NCBI RefSeq assembly: GCF_036898095.1
Contig: NC_090725.1
Location: 323,107,949 to 323,171,948 of the forward strand
Direction: 5' to 3'
Length of the DNA: 64,000 nucleotides
Origin: Palaemon carinicauda
Lineage: Eukaryota; Arthropoda; Malacostraca; Decapoda; Palaemonidae
Shown one piece after another: positions 33,667 to 45,250 of this stretch. How positions within the stretch are numbered: the stretch's first letter is position 1; every line of letters begins with the position of its first letter. A program made the position numbers and the translations under genes. The notes beneath the pieces were generated by a model that saw only the letters and a program-made list of their open reading frames with translations, was not told the origin of the DNA and made no database searches.

Positions 33667-33730
33667 ACCCTCCCTTCTATTCTAGTCCAGCCTTTCAGGC
33701 CCCGCCCTGTCCTGCTGTATCATAGAGATT

Positions 33731-34135
33731 AGCAAGGAGCTGGCATCAGGATGAGGACGGACGTGACGTCATTTAGCAATGGCGCCCGTTTGTTTACGTT
33801 TCGAGTACCAAAAGTAGCCACGGATGAGTGTAACTGTGGAACGGCTCCCCAGTTATTCTCCACCTTTCCATATCGAAGTGTTAACTCTATATGGGGTGCA
33901 GATAGCTATGTGGCGTGTTAATACATGCGTCCCCTGTTGATATACGATGTCTTAAAGGGAAACCTTTAGGATACTCGCACCAGAAGTAAGAATTCTGTGA
34001 TAACCTGTGGTTTAATTCTCTGGGAATATCCTTGTAGTTAAATATACCCAAGGAAGCTACCGAAGGAACCTTCCATCAGGACGTCATGGCTATCTCACCC
34101 AAAAATAGATTTTTCGCTTTGCTCAAAATCCGTTA
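33731..34135 (+). repeat. Right inverted terminal repeat and end of DIRS E
   Basis: It is the reverse complement of 25311-25665, followed by the right-specific end to about 34133. Confidence 0.92.
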
Positions 34136-34633
34136 ATTTTTCTTCCTTTTAGGAAACTTAAATTTGTTTCCAAACATTAGAATGAGAAAATTGCTATTAA
34201 AAGGATAGAATGTCATGTCCACTGGTTTTAAGCTTTGCATATTCATTGTACAAAAATGCATGTAACTGCATCGTACTCTAGTGTAGTATGTATCCAAAAA
34301 GGTTAATAACTGTTCTAGTGGAATATTTTACAAATTGATTTATAATTTTTTATGTCAGGATTAATAATTTTATGGTAACTATCCGTGAAGTAGTTTTATA
34401 TCAATGTTCACGCAATATTTCTTAGGGTAGATGTTCTAAAACTGGTTTGAATGTAAAACTTTAAGATTATTCATGAGAGACTTCTAGTAGTAGTTATACC
34501 TAATGAAAGGGTCAAGATTAATATTTTGTAAAGGTGCTCAGGAACAGCTTCTTCTTGATAGCATGTTAAACTTAGAAGGATTTAGGCTCTAATTCGGAGA
34601 AAAATAATCTGGTCATGATGAATTATTTAGAAC
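34136..34633. other. AT-rich spacer without a visible gene
   Basis: Nothing recognised between DIRS E and the RTE-like LINE. Confidence 0.6.
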
Positions 34634-34657
34634 AATGTGAGGAGTAATTACTTAAAG
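34634..34657. repeat. Probable target site duplication of the LINE, left copy
   Basis: AATGTGAGGAGTAATTAC and the next six bases match 51742-51765 at 20 of 24 positions. It is a diverged duplication bordering the element. Confidence 0.6.
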
Positions 34658-34704
34658 TATAAAATCCTGCGAGACACCAACAAAGAGATGGAGCTGGGGG
34701 CAGT

Positions 34705-35577
34705 ATGACTGCTCCCCGCACTCTAGTTTTGGGGTGTTTGAATGTGCGTGGATGTAGTACGATAGAGAGTAAAAGATGTGAGAGTGGAAGTATGTTTAGG
34801 AGTAGAAGGATGGATGTATTGGCCTTGTGTGAGACAAAGATGAAAGGAAAGGGTGAAGTGATGTTTGGTGAAATGTCTGGTAGTGTGTCTGGGATTGAAA
34901 GGGGAAGAGCGAGAGAGGGTGTGGCTTATTGTTGAGTGAATGGATGACAGGTAAAGTAGTGGAATGGAAGGAGATGAGATATCTAGGTTAATGCGAGTAA
35001 GGGTTAGGTTGGGTAGGGAATGTTGGCCGTTTGTCAGTGCGTAGGGGCCAGGTAGTGAGAAAAGTGAAGAAGAGCGGAATTAGTTCTGGATTGAATTAAC
35101 TAGGTGTGTAGAAGGACTGGGTAGGAATTATGTAGTTGTCATGGGTGACTTAAATGCTAGAGTGGGCACTGGAGAGGTAGAAGGTGCCATTGGGAAGTAT
35201 GGTGTACCAGGTGAAAATGAGAGTGGTGAGAGACTGGTATATGTGTGTGTTGAACAAGAGATGGTAATAAGTGCTAGCTTTTTCAAAAAGAAAGATAAAA
35301 ACAAGTATACATGTGTAAGAGTGGCAAATGGGAAGAGTAGTAGAAAGGGCATTAATGGATTATGTGTTAACTAAAAGAATGTTTGGAAGATTGAAAGACG
35401 TGCACGTGTTTAGGGGTATGGCTAACGGTGTCTGATCATTTTTTGGTGGAAGGAAAATTAGTTGTAGCAAAAGAGTGGGGGAATAGAGTAGGTGGATGTC
35501 AAAGGGAGCTAGTGAGGGTTGAAGAGCTAATAAAACCGGGGGTAAAAAGTAAATATCAGGAAAGGTTGAAAATGGCA
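34705..35577 (+). pseudogene. AP endonuclease domain of the RTE-like LINE
   Basis: The ATG at 34705 opens LVLGCLNVRGCSTIESKR, followed by ALCETKMKGKGE (catalytic Glu). After a stop at about 34933 the fold continues in other frames with VVVMGDLNARVG (about 35131-35166) and VSDHFLVEGK (about 35430-35460). These are the conserved GDLNA and SDH boxes of this nuclease. It would nick target DNA to prime reverse transcription. Several shifts and stops inactivate it. Confidence 0.82.
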
Positions 35578-35757
35578 TTTTTATGAATAGTACTTACCTG
35601 GCAGTTATATATATATAGCCGAGTCTCCGACTCCGGCAGAATTTAATTGAAAATCGCGGCAAACGCCTTGTGGTGGTTGTGTGGTTAGATGGTTAACAAC
35701 CCTTACAGGGTGGTACTTGGAATGATTCCCGTTTTCTGTTCCTCAGATTATCTCTGC
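35578..35757 (+). repeat. Left end and inverted terminal repeat of DIRS D
   Basis: CTTACCTGGCAGTTATATAT and the AATTTAATTGAAAATCGCGG tract recur inverted at 49243-49440. Confidence 0.9.
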
Positions 35758-35913
35758 CGGCCGGATCGACAGCATCGTTGGTCCGCCATTTAGAGTTTTT
35801 CGGATCTCTTTCCCTTCATCGCCTTTTTGGACTTCGTTTTTGGTGAAGTACACTGTGTTGGGATTTGGCAATCGTGTTTGTTTTTTGTTTTTTGTCTCTT
35901 TTCCTTTCTTATC

Positions 35914-38370
35914 ATGAGTGAAAAAATTCATTTTCGTATTTGTGCGAATGATATTTGCAAGGTGAGGTTACCGAAAGTGTCGGTTGACCCTCACACTATC
36001 TGTATGGGTTGCAGGGGGTTTGAATGTGCTCTAGATAATAGGTGCAAGGAATGCGAGGTTTTAGATGATGATAATTGGTTAGCTATGAAGCGCTATGTGC
36101 GCAAACTTGAAGTTGATAGAGTTAGGAGAGCTAAATCAAAGTCAAAGTCTGCTAGTGAGCCTAGCTTAGATTTATCTATTGACCGTTTAATTGTAACCTC
36201 TTTGGAAGTTATTCCTTCCCCGAATGAAGTAACTCCTGCCCCTTCTACAGGATCTGTACCTACGGATGACCCTGGGTATGCTAAATTAGCTGTTGAATTA
36301 GAGGCCATTAAAGCACAATTGGAGGCCTTTAAAGGTAAGGGTGTTAGTGAAATTAGTGCTTGTGAAAGTGCAGTGGAGGTGGCGACTGATCGAATCTGTC
36401 ATACCCCTAGGTCTAGACCTCTACCAAGCTCCCAGGTACGTCGAAAGCCGAAAGGGGGTGAGAGGTGCTTATCCTCGGTCAGTCGTCGCCTCAGACAGTC
36501 CTGTTGCGATCTCCCAGGCTGCTCTTGACTGCCGTAGAAAAGGCGTGTCGGATACGTTTGTGTCTTCGCCTGATCGTTCTCCCAGACGTAATTGGCGTTA
36601 CGAATCTAGACCAATGAAGAGAGGGTGGAACCGGGATGTGCAGTCTCGCTCTCCCTCTCCCGGTTCGAGTAGCCGAGATCCTGATCCTTCGGAAGACGAT
36701 TTCGATGTTGTTCCTGTTAAGAGGGCGAAACAGAGAGTCCTTAGCCCAGTTAATCCTGCTAAACTCCCTGCTGCTTCTGCCAGCGCTCCCAGTCAAGCCG
36801 TACGACAACTGCCGTCTTCGGCATCGCGAGAGCCAGCGGAGGTTGCTAAAGCTTTCATGGTTGTTATGCAGGAACAACTTTCATCGTTAGTTCAAGCTTT
36901 CAGCCACCCTTCACAGTCCGTCAGACGTAAGGATGTCTCTTTGCCTGTTAAGAGATCTTCTTCTAAGAGAGAACTTAGTATCTCTCCCAAGAAACCTCTG
37001 CGCACTTCGTCGGCCGTACGACAACGCACACCCTCTTCATCGGCACGCTGCCAGGAATTTCCTTCCCCCCTCTCTCGGCGCCAGGAAGATACTGCCTCTC
37101 GTTCTCGGCTCCGTGACGATTCCGTTTCTCATTCGAAACGCCAGGACGTTACCGCCTCGTTTCTTAGGAAACAGGACGAATGCAGTCCGCATCTTCAAGA
37201 CGAAGGCAGCCTACGTCTTCAGGATGATTCCGTTTCTCGTCATCGTGACGATACCGCTTCTCCTCATGGTGACGATACCGCTTCTCGTCATCGTGACGAT
37301 ACCGCTTCTCGCCGACTGGATGTTATCGGCGCTCGGCGCCAGGATTCAAACAGCTCTCGGTGCCAGACTGCTGGCAGCCCAACTCTTCAGGATGTTATCC
37401 TTGAGCAGGACCTCGAAGATATTTAGGAAGAGGAAGAAAAACCTGCCGACTCTTCTAGTGATTATAAGGTTCTTTCTCGCTCTCTTTTGGAACTTTATGG
37501 GGAGGAATTTCAACCTTCGGCCCCTCGTTCTCCTCAGTCTCAATTTACCAGGAAGAAAGCTACTAAGTCTTCGGCCTTCATCAAAATGAAACTTTCAATT
37601 TCAGCCAGGAAAGCTCTCGCTAAGGTGGATGATTGGATGAAGGAACGGAGACAAGCTGTCAAGACCACCTTTTCTTTTCCACCATCTCGGCTCGCTTCCA
37701 AGGCCGGTATGTGGTATGAGACGGGAACCTTTGGGTTTAGGAGTGCCTGCCTCCTCCCAAGGTGACTTCTCGGCTCTTGTGGACTCTGCAAGAAGGCATG
37801 CTTTAAACTCTGCCAAGGTGATGTGGTCCATGTTGGAGCTTGATCACCTCGTCAAGGGAATTTTCAGGGTTTTCGAGGTTTTCAGCTTCCTGGACTGGTC
37901 TCTCGGGACTCTGGTGAGGAAGTCTGAACTCCTGGAGGACACGAAGGACCTGATGAGTATCATGTCCTGCATGGACAAAGCTCTAAGGGATGGAGCGAAT
38001 GAATTGGCTTCCCTTTTCTCAGCAGGGGTCTTAAAGAAGAGGGCCCTTTTGTGCTCCTTCACCTCTAGATCTGTGACTGTTGCCCAGAAGTCGGAGCTGC
38101 TTTATGCCCCTTTTTCACGTCATCTTTTTCCTGAAGCTCTGGTCAGAGATATCTCCCTTTCTCTGGCACAGAAGGCTACTTAGGACCTTTTGTCTCGGTC
38201 TGCTAGGAAGACCTTACCTGTTGCTCCTGCTCCTCTGAAGAAGGAAGAGAAGAAGTTTCAACAGCCCTTTCGGGGCAGGACCTCCTCGAGAGCGGATTTT
38301 AGGGGGAGAAGACAAGAGTCAGGGCCAAGGACCAGCAGAGGTGCATTTAGGCCCCTGTCCAAAAAATGAG
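35914..38370 (+). pseudogene. Gag of DIRS D
   Basis: The ATG at 35914 opens a Cys-rich domain: C10-x4-C15-x14-C30-x2-C33-x4-C38-x5-C44-x2-C47. A Ser/Lys/Pro-rich region follows. Near 36400-36450 the frame shifts, and an Arg/Ser/Asp-rich disordered part follows to 37426 (TAG), with a 24-bp in-frame repeat. The same frame goes on to about 37760, then shifts. The region 37716-38183 looks helical (for example MLELDHLVKGIFRVFEVFSF). After another TAG it ends in a basic Arg/Gly stretch (RGRTSSRADFRGRRQESG). The order matches Gag of families 1 and E. Confidence 0.8.
37223..37318 (+). repeat. 24-bp in-frame repeat in DIRS D gag
   Basis: Four units (37223, 37247, 37271, 37295) of the GACGATACCGCTTCTCGTCA type encode DDTASRHR-like octapeptides. 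It keeps the reading frame, unlike the repeats in copies B and C. Confidence 0.9.
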
Positions 38371-39901
38371 ATGGAAGTCCTCCAGACACCAGTAGGGGCA
38401 AGACTGTCTCGTTTTTGGCAGTCTTGGAAAAGGAGAGGGGCGGACACCTGGTCCCTCTCGGTCGTCAAGGAAGGTTACAAGATCCCATTTTTAAAGAAAC
38501 CACCTCTCTCAGACACTCCCCTAGCCTTAGTGGCTCAGTACACCGACGCGGGGAAACGAGAGGCTCTTCTGGAGCTAGTCGACCAGATGTTGGTCAAGGG
38601 AGCAATATAGCCGGTTCAAGACCTCGCCTCCTCAGGCTTTTACAATCGCCTGTGTCTGGTTCCCAAGAACTCGGGTGGGTGGAGACCAGTCCTAGATGTC
38701 AGCTCTCTGAACGCCTTCGTGGAGAAAACAAAGTTCTCCATGGAGACGACTCAGTCAGTGCTGGCTGCAGTTCGTCCAGGCGACTGGATGGTATCTCTCG
38801 ACCTGCAGGACGCTTATTTTCACGTCCCCATTCATCCGTCTTCGAGGAGATATCTGAGATTTGTGTTCCAGGGCAAGTGCTTCCAATTCAGGGCACTTTG
38901 CTTCGGTTTCAGCACAGCTCCCCAAGTTTTCACCAGACTAATGGCGAATGTGGCAGGCTTACACCAGGAGCGGATAAGGGTATCCTTCTATCTAGACGAC
39001 TGGCTGATCCGATCACAGTCGAAAGAAAAATGTCTGGAGGACCTAATGAAGACGTATACGATGACTCAGGACCTGGGACTCATCGTCAACTGGGGGAAGT
39101 CTCAGACCGAGCCGAATCAGACTATTCTCTATTTGGGGATAGTTCTGAATTCAGTTCTTTTTCAGGCTTCTCCCTCCCAGGAGAGGCAGACCAGGTGCCT
39201 GGACAAATTCAAAGACTTTTTAAGGAAGCAGGAATGCTCAGCGAAGGAGTGGATGAGTCTGCTGGGAACTCTGTCCTCCCTGGAGCAGTTTGTCCCATTG
39301 GGGAGACTGCACCTAAGGCCTCTGCAACACTTCCTCGCAAAGGTTTGGAACAGAAAGATCCAGGAGGACACTTTTTCTTTTCCCATTCCGACAAAGATCA
39401 AGGATCTTTTGATGTGGTGGCTGGACCCAGCTCTGTTGGGAAAAGGGATCTCCTTGTTCAAGAAGAACCCCGATCTAGTGTTATTCTCAGACGCGTCCGA
39501 GTCAGGCTGGGGAGCACCACTAGGGAGCAAAGAGGTCTCAGCTATTTGGGAAGGGAGTCAGATCAGTTGGCATATCAACAGGAAGGAATTGATGGCCATT
39601 TTGTTAGGGCTAAAGGCCTTCAAAACCTCGGTGTCAGGAAAGACTGTGGAGATCAATTCCGACAACACCACAGCTCTTGCGTACATAAGGAAGCAAGGGG
39701 GAACTCACTCCCTCTCTGTTCTCAACTGCGAGAGAGCTTCTCCTTTGGGCGAACGAGAACGAGACTCAGCTGTTGACAAGGTTTGTTCAAGGGCAGACAT
39801 GCTCAGCAGGAGGGGACAAGTCCTTCCCACAGAGTGGACTCTCAACCCGCATGTCTGTCGGAGCCTCTGGAAGTTGTGGGGCAGGCCTGTAATAGACCTT
39901 T
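38365..39901 (+). pseudogene. Reverse transcriptase and RNase H of DIRS D, first part (one TAG; split by copy C)
   Basis: Frame 1 includes SRFWQSWKRRGADTWSLSVV, a TAG at 38608-38610, then a long open frame. Motifs: SLDLQDAYFHVPIHPSSRRY (A), FGFSTAPQVFTRLM (B), FYLDDWLI (C). RNase H: LFSDASESGWGAP, NRKELMAILLGL, INSDNTTALAYIRKQGG, SRADMLSRRG. The frame reaches GRPVIDL and is then interrupted by copy C at about 39901. All catalytic acids are present. It is open for 1.29 kb, much better preserved than copy C nested inside it. Confidence 0.92.
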
Positions 39902-40085
39902 GTTCCGTAACCGAAATACAAACCACGCTATTTACAAAGGGTATTACTTTTAGCGTAGCTGAAATGGCGAGCCATTAGAATTTAACGAGGGTGTATTACC
40001 CCGCGCTAGTTAGCGGGGGGGCGGTAGGGGAGTGGTAGCTAGCTACCCCTCCTCCCCCTCACACACAGGTGAATACTCACTTTAA
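39902..40085 (+). repeat. Left end and inverted terminal repeat of DIRS copy C
   Basis: The left-specific end (39902-39927) and the ITR to GTGAATACTCAC are the inverse of about 47070-47226. Confidence 0.92.
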
Positions 40086-40256
40086 CTTTTAGCTCGGACT
40101 GTGACAGACGTCTCTGTCTTGGTCCTCGCTTGGCAGCCATTGTCTGTTTTGTCTTTACTTAATCGCTTACTTTTCATTTACTCAATATATATGTAAACAT
40201 GTTTTCATGTTTGTATATATATTTGAGTATAGAAATAAGTAAGTTTCCTTTTCAGA
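40086..40256 (+). other. Leader of DIRS copy C
   Basis: It contains pyrimidine-rich DNA and an acceptor-like TTTCCTTTTCAG at about 40245-40256, just before an ATG at 40257. It resembles the leader of copy B at about 11640-11760. Confidence 0.45.
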
Positions 40257-41307
40257 TGTGTGTGTGTAGTGTACGATATCTACGTGGAGGCCTCGGCAGT
40301 TAGGCCACCACGGCGTATTTATGGGTGGCGATCGAGTTTGACTTATGTCTTTCTCTCTCTCTCTCTCTTGAGGTCGTTCACCCTTTTACTACGTGTTACT
40401 ACGCCCTTGTAGCCTAGCTTCCTTTCCGTGTGGGGGGTTGCTACGCCGTACGTTTGTATCAATTAGTTATGAATCTAATTGTAGTTGTTTTTTGTTTTTC
40501 AGCTTGTAGAACGATTCCTTTCGGGGTTTTCGTTCTTTCTTTAGTGTTCATTCATTTTTAAATTACATAATTACATAGTTACATAATTATAATTGTTATA
40601 ATTCTGTTTTGGTTACAGCTCTCCTTCCGCGAGTGTAAGTGGTTGTGAGGGCACGTGCCTGTTGTGTAATTCTTGTTCCTTTCCCTCGGGATTCCTCTTC
40701 GGAGCCTTCCCGGGGGAATGAATGTGTACTAATATTATTTGTTTTATTTTTTTACAGTTACCGATCTAGTTCGTTTCTGTAATATAGCAACGGTGTGAGC
40801 TGTCTGGTTGAGTCCTGGGGATTCGGCTGTTGCTGCCTCCCCCCTTATATTTTCGTCAGGGGCGTGTCTCCTTCTACTGGTAGTACTCCCGTGTCGACGG
40901 ACAGCTCTCCAGTTCATTTTAGAACAGTCAGGAGGCTTGCCTCCTTGGGCGGATAACTTTCCTTCCGAGGAAAGTTTTTCCTGTCCAGGCTTGAGTTTTT
41001 TTCCCTTTTGGGGGGTTCTTCTCTTGCCTTTTTTTCGTGCGACTATGCTCTTGGTGCTGAGCGGTCGCACCTGCAGTTTCGCTCAAGGGGCTGGGCAACT
41101 GCAGGAGCTCCTCTTCGGAGGATTGCTCCTTTTAGGTCACTGGCTGACCAGTCTCTTCCACGAAGTGTTTCTCTTTCGTTCGCGAGATAGTACACTCATA
41201 GAGACTCCTCTTCGGAGGTTTCTTCTGTTGCTGTTGGCCTCCCTCACCGTAAGGCCCACCGTCCGCCTCGTCGTAAGGGCCTCTCATCTCCCTATAAGGG
41301 TGCTTGA

Positions 41308-41783
41308 CCTCAACTGCGGATGCTGATCGCCATCGCGCGACCCTCAACGGCGGATGCTGATCGCCATCGCGCGACCCTCAACGGCGGATGCTGATCGCCA
41401 TCGCGCGACCCTCAACGGCGGATGCTGATCGCCATCGCGCGACCCTCAACGGCGGATGCTGATCGCCATCGCGCGACCCTCAACGGCGGATGCTGATCGC
41501 CATCGCGCGACCCTCAACGGCGGATGCTGATCGCCATCGCGCGACCCTCAACGGCGGATGCTGATCGCCATCGCGCGACCCTCAACGGCGGATGCTGATC
41601 GCCATCGCGCGACCCTCAACGGCGGATGCTGATCGCCATCGCGCGACCCTCAACGGCGGATGCTGATCGCCATCGCGCGACCCTCAACGGCGGATGCTGA
41701 TCGCCATCGCGCGACCCTCAACGGCGGATGCTGATCGCCATCGCGCGACCCTCAACGGCGCATGCTGCTCGACCATCGCGTCG
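41308..41783. repeat. 34-bp minisatellite in DIRS copy C
   Basis: Thirteen full units run from 41308 to 41749, followed by a degraded one. Each has CCTCAACGGCGGATGCTGAT then CGCCATCGCGCGAC. Units 2-13 are essentially identical. As 34 is not a multiple of three, no protein frame is kept, so the expansion happened in DNA no longer selected for coding, or destroyed the frame. Confidence 0.96.
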
Positions 41784-41941
41784 GCATATCACAACGCGCC
41801 ATCGCCAACCTGCGCGTTAGCGCTCACCAGCTCACCACCGATCGCTTGTTGATCCATATCGCCAGCAGTCCTCCTCGCCCACGCGGCAGCGCGTTTCCGT
41901 TTGCCGCCTCGGACTCGCTCTCATCCACCTGCCCACCCTCA

Positions 41942-42532
41942 CGACCGCTCGCCTGCGCGCGACCGCTCGCCTGCGCGCGACCGCTCGCCTGCGCGCGACC
42001 GCTCGCCTGCGCGCGACCGCTCGCCTGCGCGCGACCGCTCGCCTGCGCGCGACCGCTCGCCTGCGCGCGACCGCTCGCCTGCGCGCGACCGCTCGCCTGC
42101 GCGCGACCGCTCGCCTGCGCGCGACCGCTCGCCTGCGCGCGACCGCTCGCCTGCGCGCGACCGCTCGCCTGCGCGCGACCGCTCGCCTGCGCGCGACCGC
42201 TCGCCTGCGCGCGACCGCTCGCCTGCGCGCGACCGCTCGCCTGCGCGCGACCGCTCGCCTGCGCGCGACCGCTCGCCTGCGCGCGACCGCTCGCCTGCGC
42301 GCGACCGCTCGCCTGCGCGCGACCGCTCGCCTGCGCGCGACCGCTCGCCTGCGCGCGACCGCTCGCCTGCGCGCGACCGCTCGCCTGCGCGCGACCGCTC
42401 GCCTGCGCGCGACCGCTCGCCTGCGCGCGACCGCTCGCCTGCGCGCGACCGCTCGCCTGCGCGCGACCGCTCGCCTGCGCGCGACCGCTCGCCTGCGCGC
42501 GACCGCTCGCCTGCGCGCGACCGCGCGCCCGC
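41942..42532. repeat. 18-bp minisatellite in DIRS copy C
   Basis: About 33 identical units of CGACCGCTCGCCTGCGCG. The length is a multiple of three, so long ORFs exist in several frames of both strands. The unit is GC-rich and CpG-dense. Confidence 0.97.
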
Positions 42533-43619
42533 GCCACCGCTCGCCCGCTCGCCTGCGCGCGACCGCTCGCCTGCGCGACCACTCGTGCCTGCACGTCTAC
42601 GCTCATGCTCTCCAATGTTCGCCCACGCGCGAACCTACGGTTTTTTTCCATCGCGCAGACGGATGGTGTTCCGTTGCGCGAAACTACAGTGTTTCTTCGC
42701 ACAAAGGTCGGCTTATTTCTTGCAGTATCCACTGCTTGTCTATGGGTTATCGCCCGCCGACCACCAGGAATTCCCGTCGCGCGAGCTCCAGGGCAATTGC
42801 GACCACGATTCCCAATGGGGTTTTTGCAGCATGACCAGCCTGGCGAGTTCTTCTGGAGCGTATTTCCAGAACACTGTCTCACCCCGTAAACACAGAGCAT
42901 GGCACTTGCAAGAATAGGAGAAACTTAAGTGAGATCTGAGCAACACTCCTCTATTCCTGAACCTGGGTTAGCCCTTCCCCGTCATTCCCTGGAAGGATTT
43001 TTGGCGGGGGGGGGGCTTTCCGTTCGAGATTTCTCCATCGGACAAGGGGTGACTGCTTACCTCTTCCTCTGGGAGCTTACCAGGTTCTTTCCCTCCTCGG
43101 TTACGGCCCGAGGTTTGGTTCAAGGAAGCTACAGGAAGATCAAGGGTACTTTCCTCCTCTCGAGCTCAGGCACCTTGGCCTTTCGTCGTTAAGTATCTAA
43201 CTTGCGGACAAGCTCGATGTTGTACCATCTGGACGCGCTGACTGAGGGCTTCCTTCGGGTGTCTCATCTGTGGAGGTCGACGACCTCAGACACCCTTCCA
43301 TCCTTGAGAAGAGTTTGTTTGTGCCCAAGGACAGAGACTTAGACAGCTGCTGTGCGGAGTAAATCGACTTCCGGTTTCACTCCTCCAAGGCGCTTTCTTC
43401 CAGACTCTGCAGGGCTCCAGCGCCTTTTCTTTCAACCACGTCGGCCTAAGTTATCGGCTACGACAACTGGGACAAGGTGTCCAATTGCAGTTTTCTCCTG
43501 TCAGGAACAGATGGCACGGGAGACTCCCCTGGGGGGGCATAGTCCTAAAAGGAGTTCACGAACTCTAGGATTGCAGGTTTTTCGCAGGGAGGATGCTTAA
43601 GGTTACTCATCCGAATGAC

Positions 43620-45250
43620 AGCTTCCCAATGCCCATTCCCGCATATTCTCTGTGAGTAGCCAAGGATATCGCGCCTGCCGTCTCTGTCAGCGAATTCAGT
43701 GTCTCTGAACCTCTATGCCATAGCGTCAGCAGAGTTGCCCGGTTGGGCAGAATGATCCATCCCTTAGGCGAAGGTCTTCCTTAGGATCATCGACGGCTTC
43801 ACCCCCGGCCCCCTCAGTCGATCCTTTCTTGTAAGGAAGGATCTGAGAGGGGATGTCCATAGTCGACCTCTCAGCCCCGATCAAGTTTGTCGAACAAACT
43901 TCGGCCAGCAGAACTCCTTAAACCCTGGATCGGAAGGACGGGTACTTTCAGTTTCCATTCCATCCATCTTCCAGGGTGCTCGTCGAATTCAGCCTAGACT
44001 GCAAGTATTCCTGCTTATGATGCAGTGTGGCTATCCCGCCGTGGCATAGCAGGTTTGTTTCCCCAGAGAACTCTCCCTGCCTTCCTCTTGGCCGCTCAGG
44101 TGCAGGCTTCCGCCTCCTCTGCTGTTTGGAGGGCTGGTCAACTCCGGTAGGCTCGGGTTTCGACCTTCTTCAGCGCCGGGACAAGCTTCCGGATGCTTAC
44201 CATGAGTGTGGGCTCATGGTATTTTGCTTGGAGCCTTCTCTTCCTCTGCCTCAACATCTGGAGTGTCTGGCCATGATATTGAGTCAACCGCCTTACCACA
44301 TTGGAAACCCCGCTTCTCGTCCATCCAGCGAGGTTAAGCAACGTCGGTACTTGGATGGGTGACCACCTGGGGACGCCAGATTCTGTTACCACATCCTCCG
44401 AGCCTTCCTTTCGGTTGACTGTGGCAAGACTGAGGAGAGTCGCAGTACCTGTTCTCAGTCAAGCAGAGCTTTCAGCCCTACCTTGGAACGTTTCCTAGTT
44501 CTTCTTTCCTCATTGACCCGTCTATAGTCCGAACGGTCGCCTCAGGATAAGTTCCATGTGGGGCGATCCAAGTTCCGGTGGCTTCAGGCAATGTTTAACC
44601 GGACTCCCTGGCCCTATGGGACCAGCGGAACTATTAGACCTGCAATGGGTGTTGACCTATGGAGCCTCTTGATGGTAGTGGATATTCTCGTCCTTTCCCC
44701 ACATTCTTGATGCGGTTCTCGGACTCGTCAAAGGAAAGGGGGGGGGGGGGGGCATGTTCCGGTCCAGGCCTATGGTCAAGACCTGAAGGATACCTCTCCA
44801 TCATTCAAGCAGGCTTAGGGGCCTTAGTCTGGCCCCTCTTCAGATCCTACAGCTCCTGCCGAGTCTCCCCGTTGCGCGTCGACTTCATTCTAACCAGCAG
44901 GGGACGCATTTTCACACCTTCACATCTTGCAGTAGAGATACCGGGATGATTGAGATTCTCTCAATACCACCATCGGCTCTCTCATTCCAGGCAGGGGAAT
45001 GTTTCTCTCAGACTATCCGAGCAGAGCCTCATAGAGAGTGTACCTAGGGGTCTTTGACCTTGGGTAACCAGCAAGTGCTGGTCTGGGGGACCTGATCGCG
45101 ACAGCTTGGAACCTCAAGCTTCCGCTAGTCTTCCCCCCAGTCTCAGACCCCGAGACACTGGCAAGATGCATTCCGGTGATGGTGGGACAACTTCGACGCC
45201 TGCGTCTTCCCTCCTTTTTGTCTGCGGACAATGGGCCTCAACAAGACCAG
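43620..45250 (+). pseudogene. Reverse transcriptase and RNase H remnant of DIRS copy C
   Basis: It aligns with copies A and B in order, with many indels. Around 44122-44136 the motif C region reads LFGGL instead of YLDDW, so both catalytic Asp are gone. RNase H is recognisable near 44700-45010 (a CAGTAGAGATACCGGGATG match, TCATTCCAGGCAGGGGAATG). No frame stays open. A 5S rRNA-like segment interrupts the region. Confidence 0.75.
44283..44392 (+). pseudogene. 5S rRNA-like insert within DIRS copy C
   Basis: It contains the 5S signature: TTCTCGTCC, GCGAGGTTAAGCAACGTCGG, then TACTTGGATGGGTGACCACC and TGGGGACGCC. These follow the 5S rRNA order including the internal promoter C-box region. About ten bases between the GTCGG and GTACTTGG blocks are missing. 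TTACCACAT occurs on both sides (about 44292 and 44388), possibly a target duplication, though the left copy also resembles 5S itself. It could be a 5S pseudogene or the head of a 5S-derived SINE. Confidence 0.8.

Larger units (their letters stand above)
25288..34135 (+). mobile_element. DIRS-like YR retrotransposon, family E, nearly complete
   Basis: It is 8.85 kb with a left end TTTGGGCTCAAGCCATGACG, long ITRs (25311-25665 and 33731-34100), a 2.3 kb leader, two Gag segments, RT, RNase H, YR, an ICR at 33575-33666 and a right end CTCAAAATCCG. It has no nested insertion. Damage is light: a few indels in Gag/RT and three stops in the YR. It differs strongly from family 1 in Gag and ends but shares the domain order and the YLDDW and HxxR motifs. 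It is the least damaged DIRS in the window. Confidence 0.93.
40257..43610 (+). pseudogene. Gag remnant of DIRS copy C with minisatellite expansions
   Basis: About 40257-40360 aligns with the Cys-rich Gag start of copy B (TATTTATGGGTGGCGATCGA against TTTATGTCGGCGGTCGAGA), but Cys codons and frame are lost. About 40990-41310 matches the central Gag of B (GAGACTCCTCTTCGGAGG). Two GC-rich minisatellites then fill 41308-42532. The ORFs of 338-375 residues through the second array (RPLACA, DRSPAR or GRAQAS repeats, by frame) are repeat translations; DRSPAR lies closest in character to Gag. A very decayed Gag C-terminus follows to about 43600. Confidence 0.6.

Noticed and set aside
38415..39776. 453-residue ORF over the DIRS D RT
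   Set aside because: Shadow frame: the RT and RNase H motifs are in the other frame (38719-39978).
41308..42532. Regular repeats resembling a CRISPR array
   Set aside because: Units are directly adjacent with no unique spacers, lie inside a DIRS Gag in an animal genome, and have no cas genes nearby.
41762..42917. Three overlapping ORFs of 338-375 residues made of six-residue repeats
   Set aside because: They follow from an 18-bp repeat open in several frames of both strands. Only one frame could be Gag, and it is broken outside the array.
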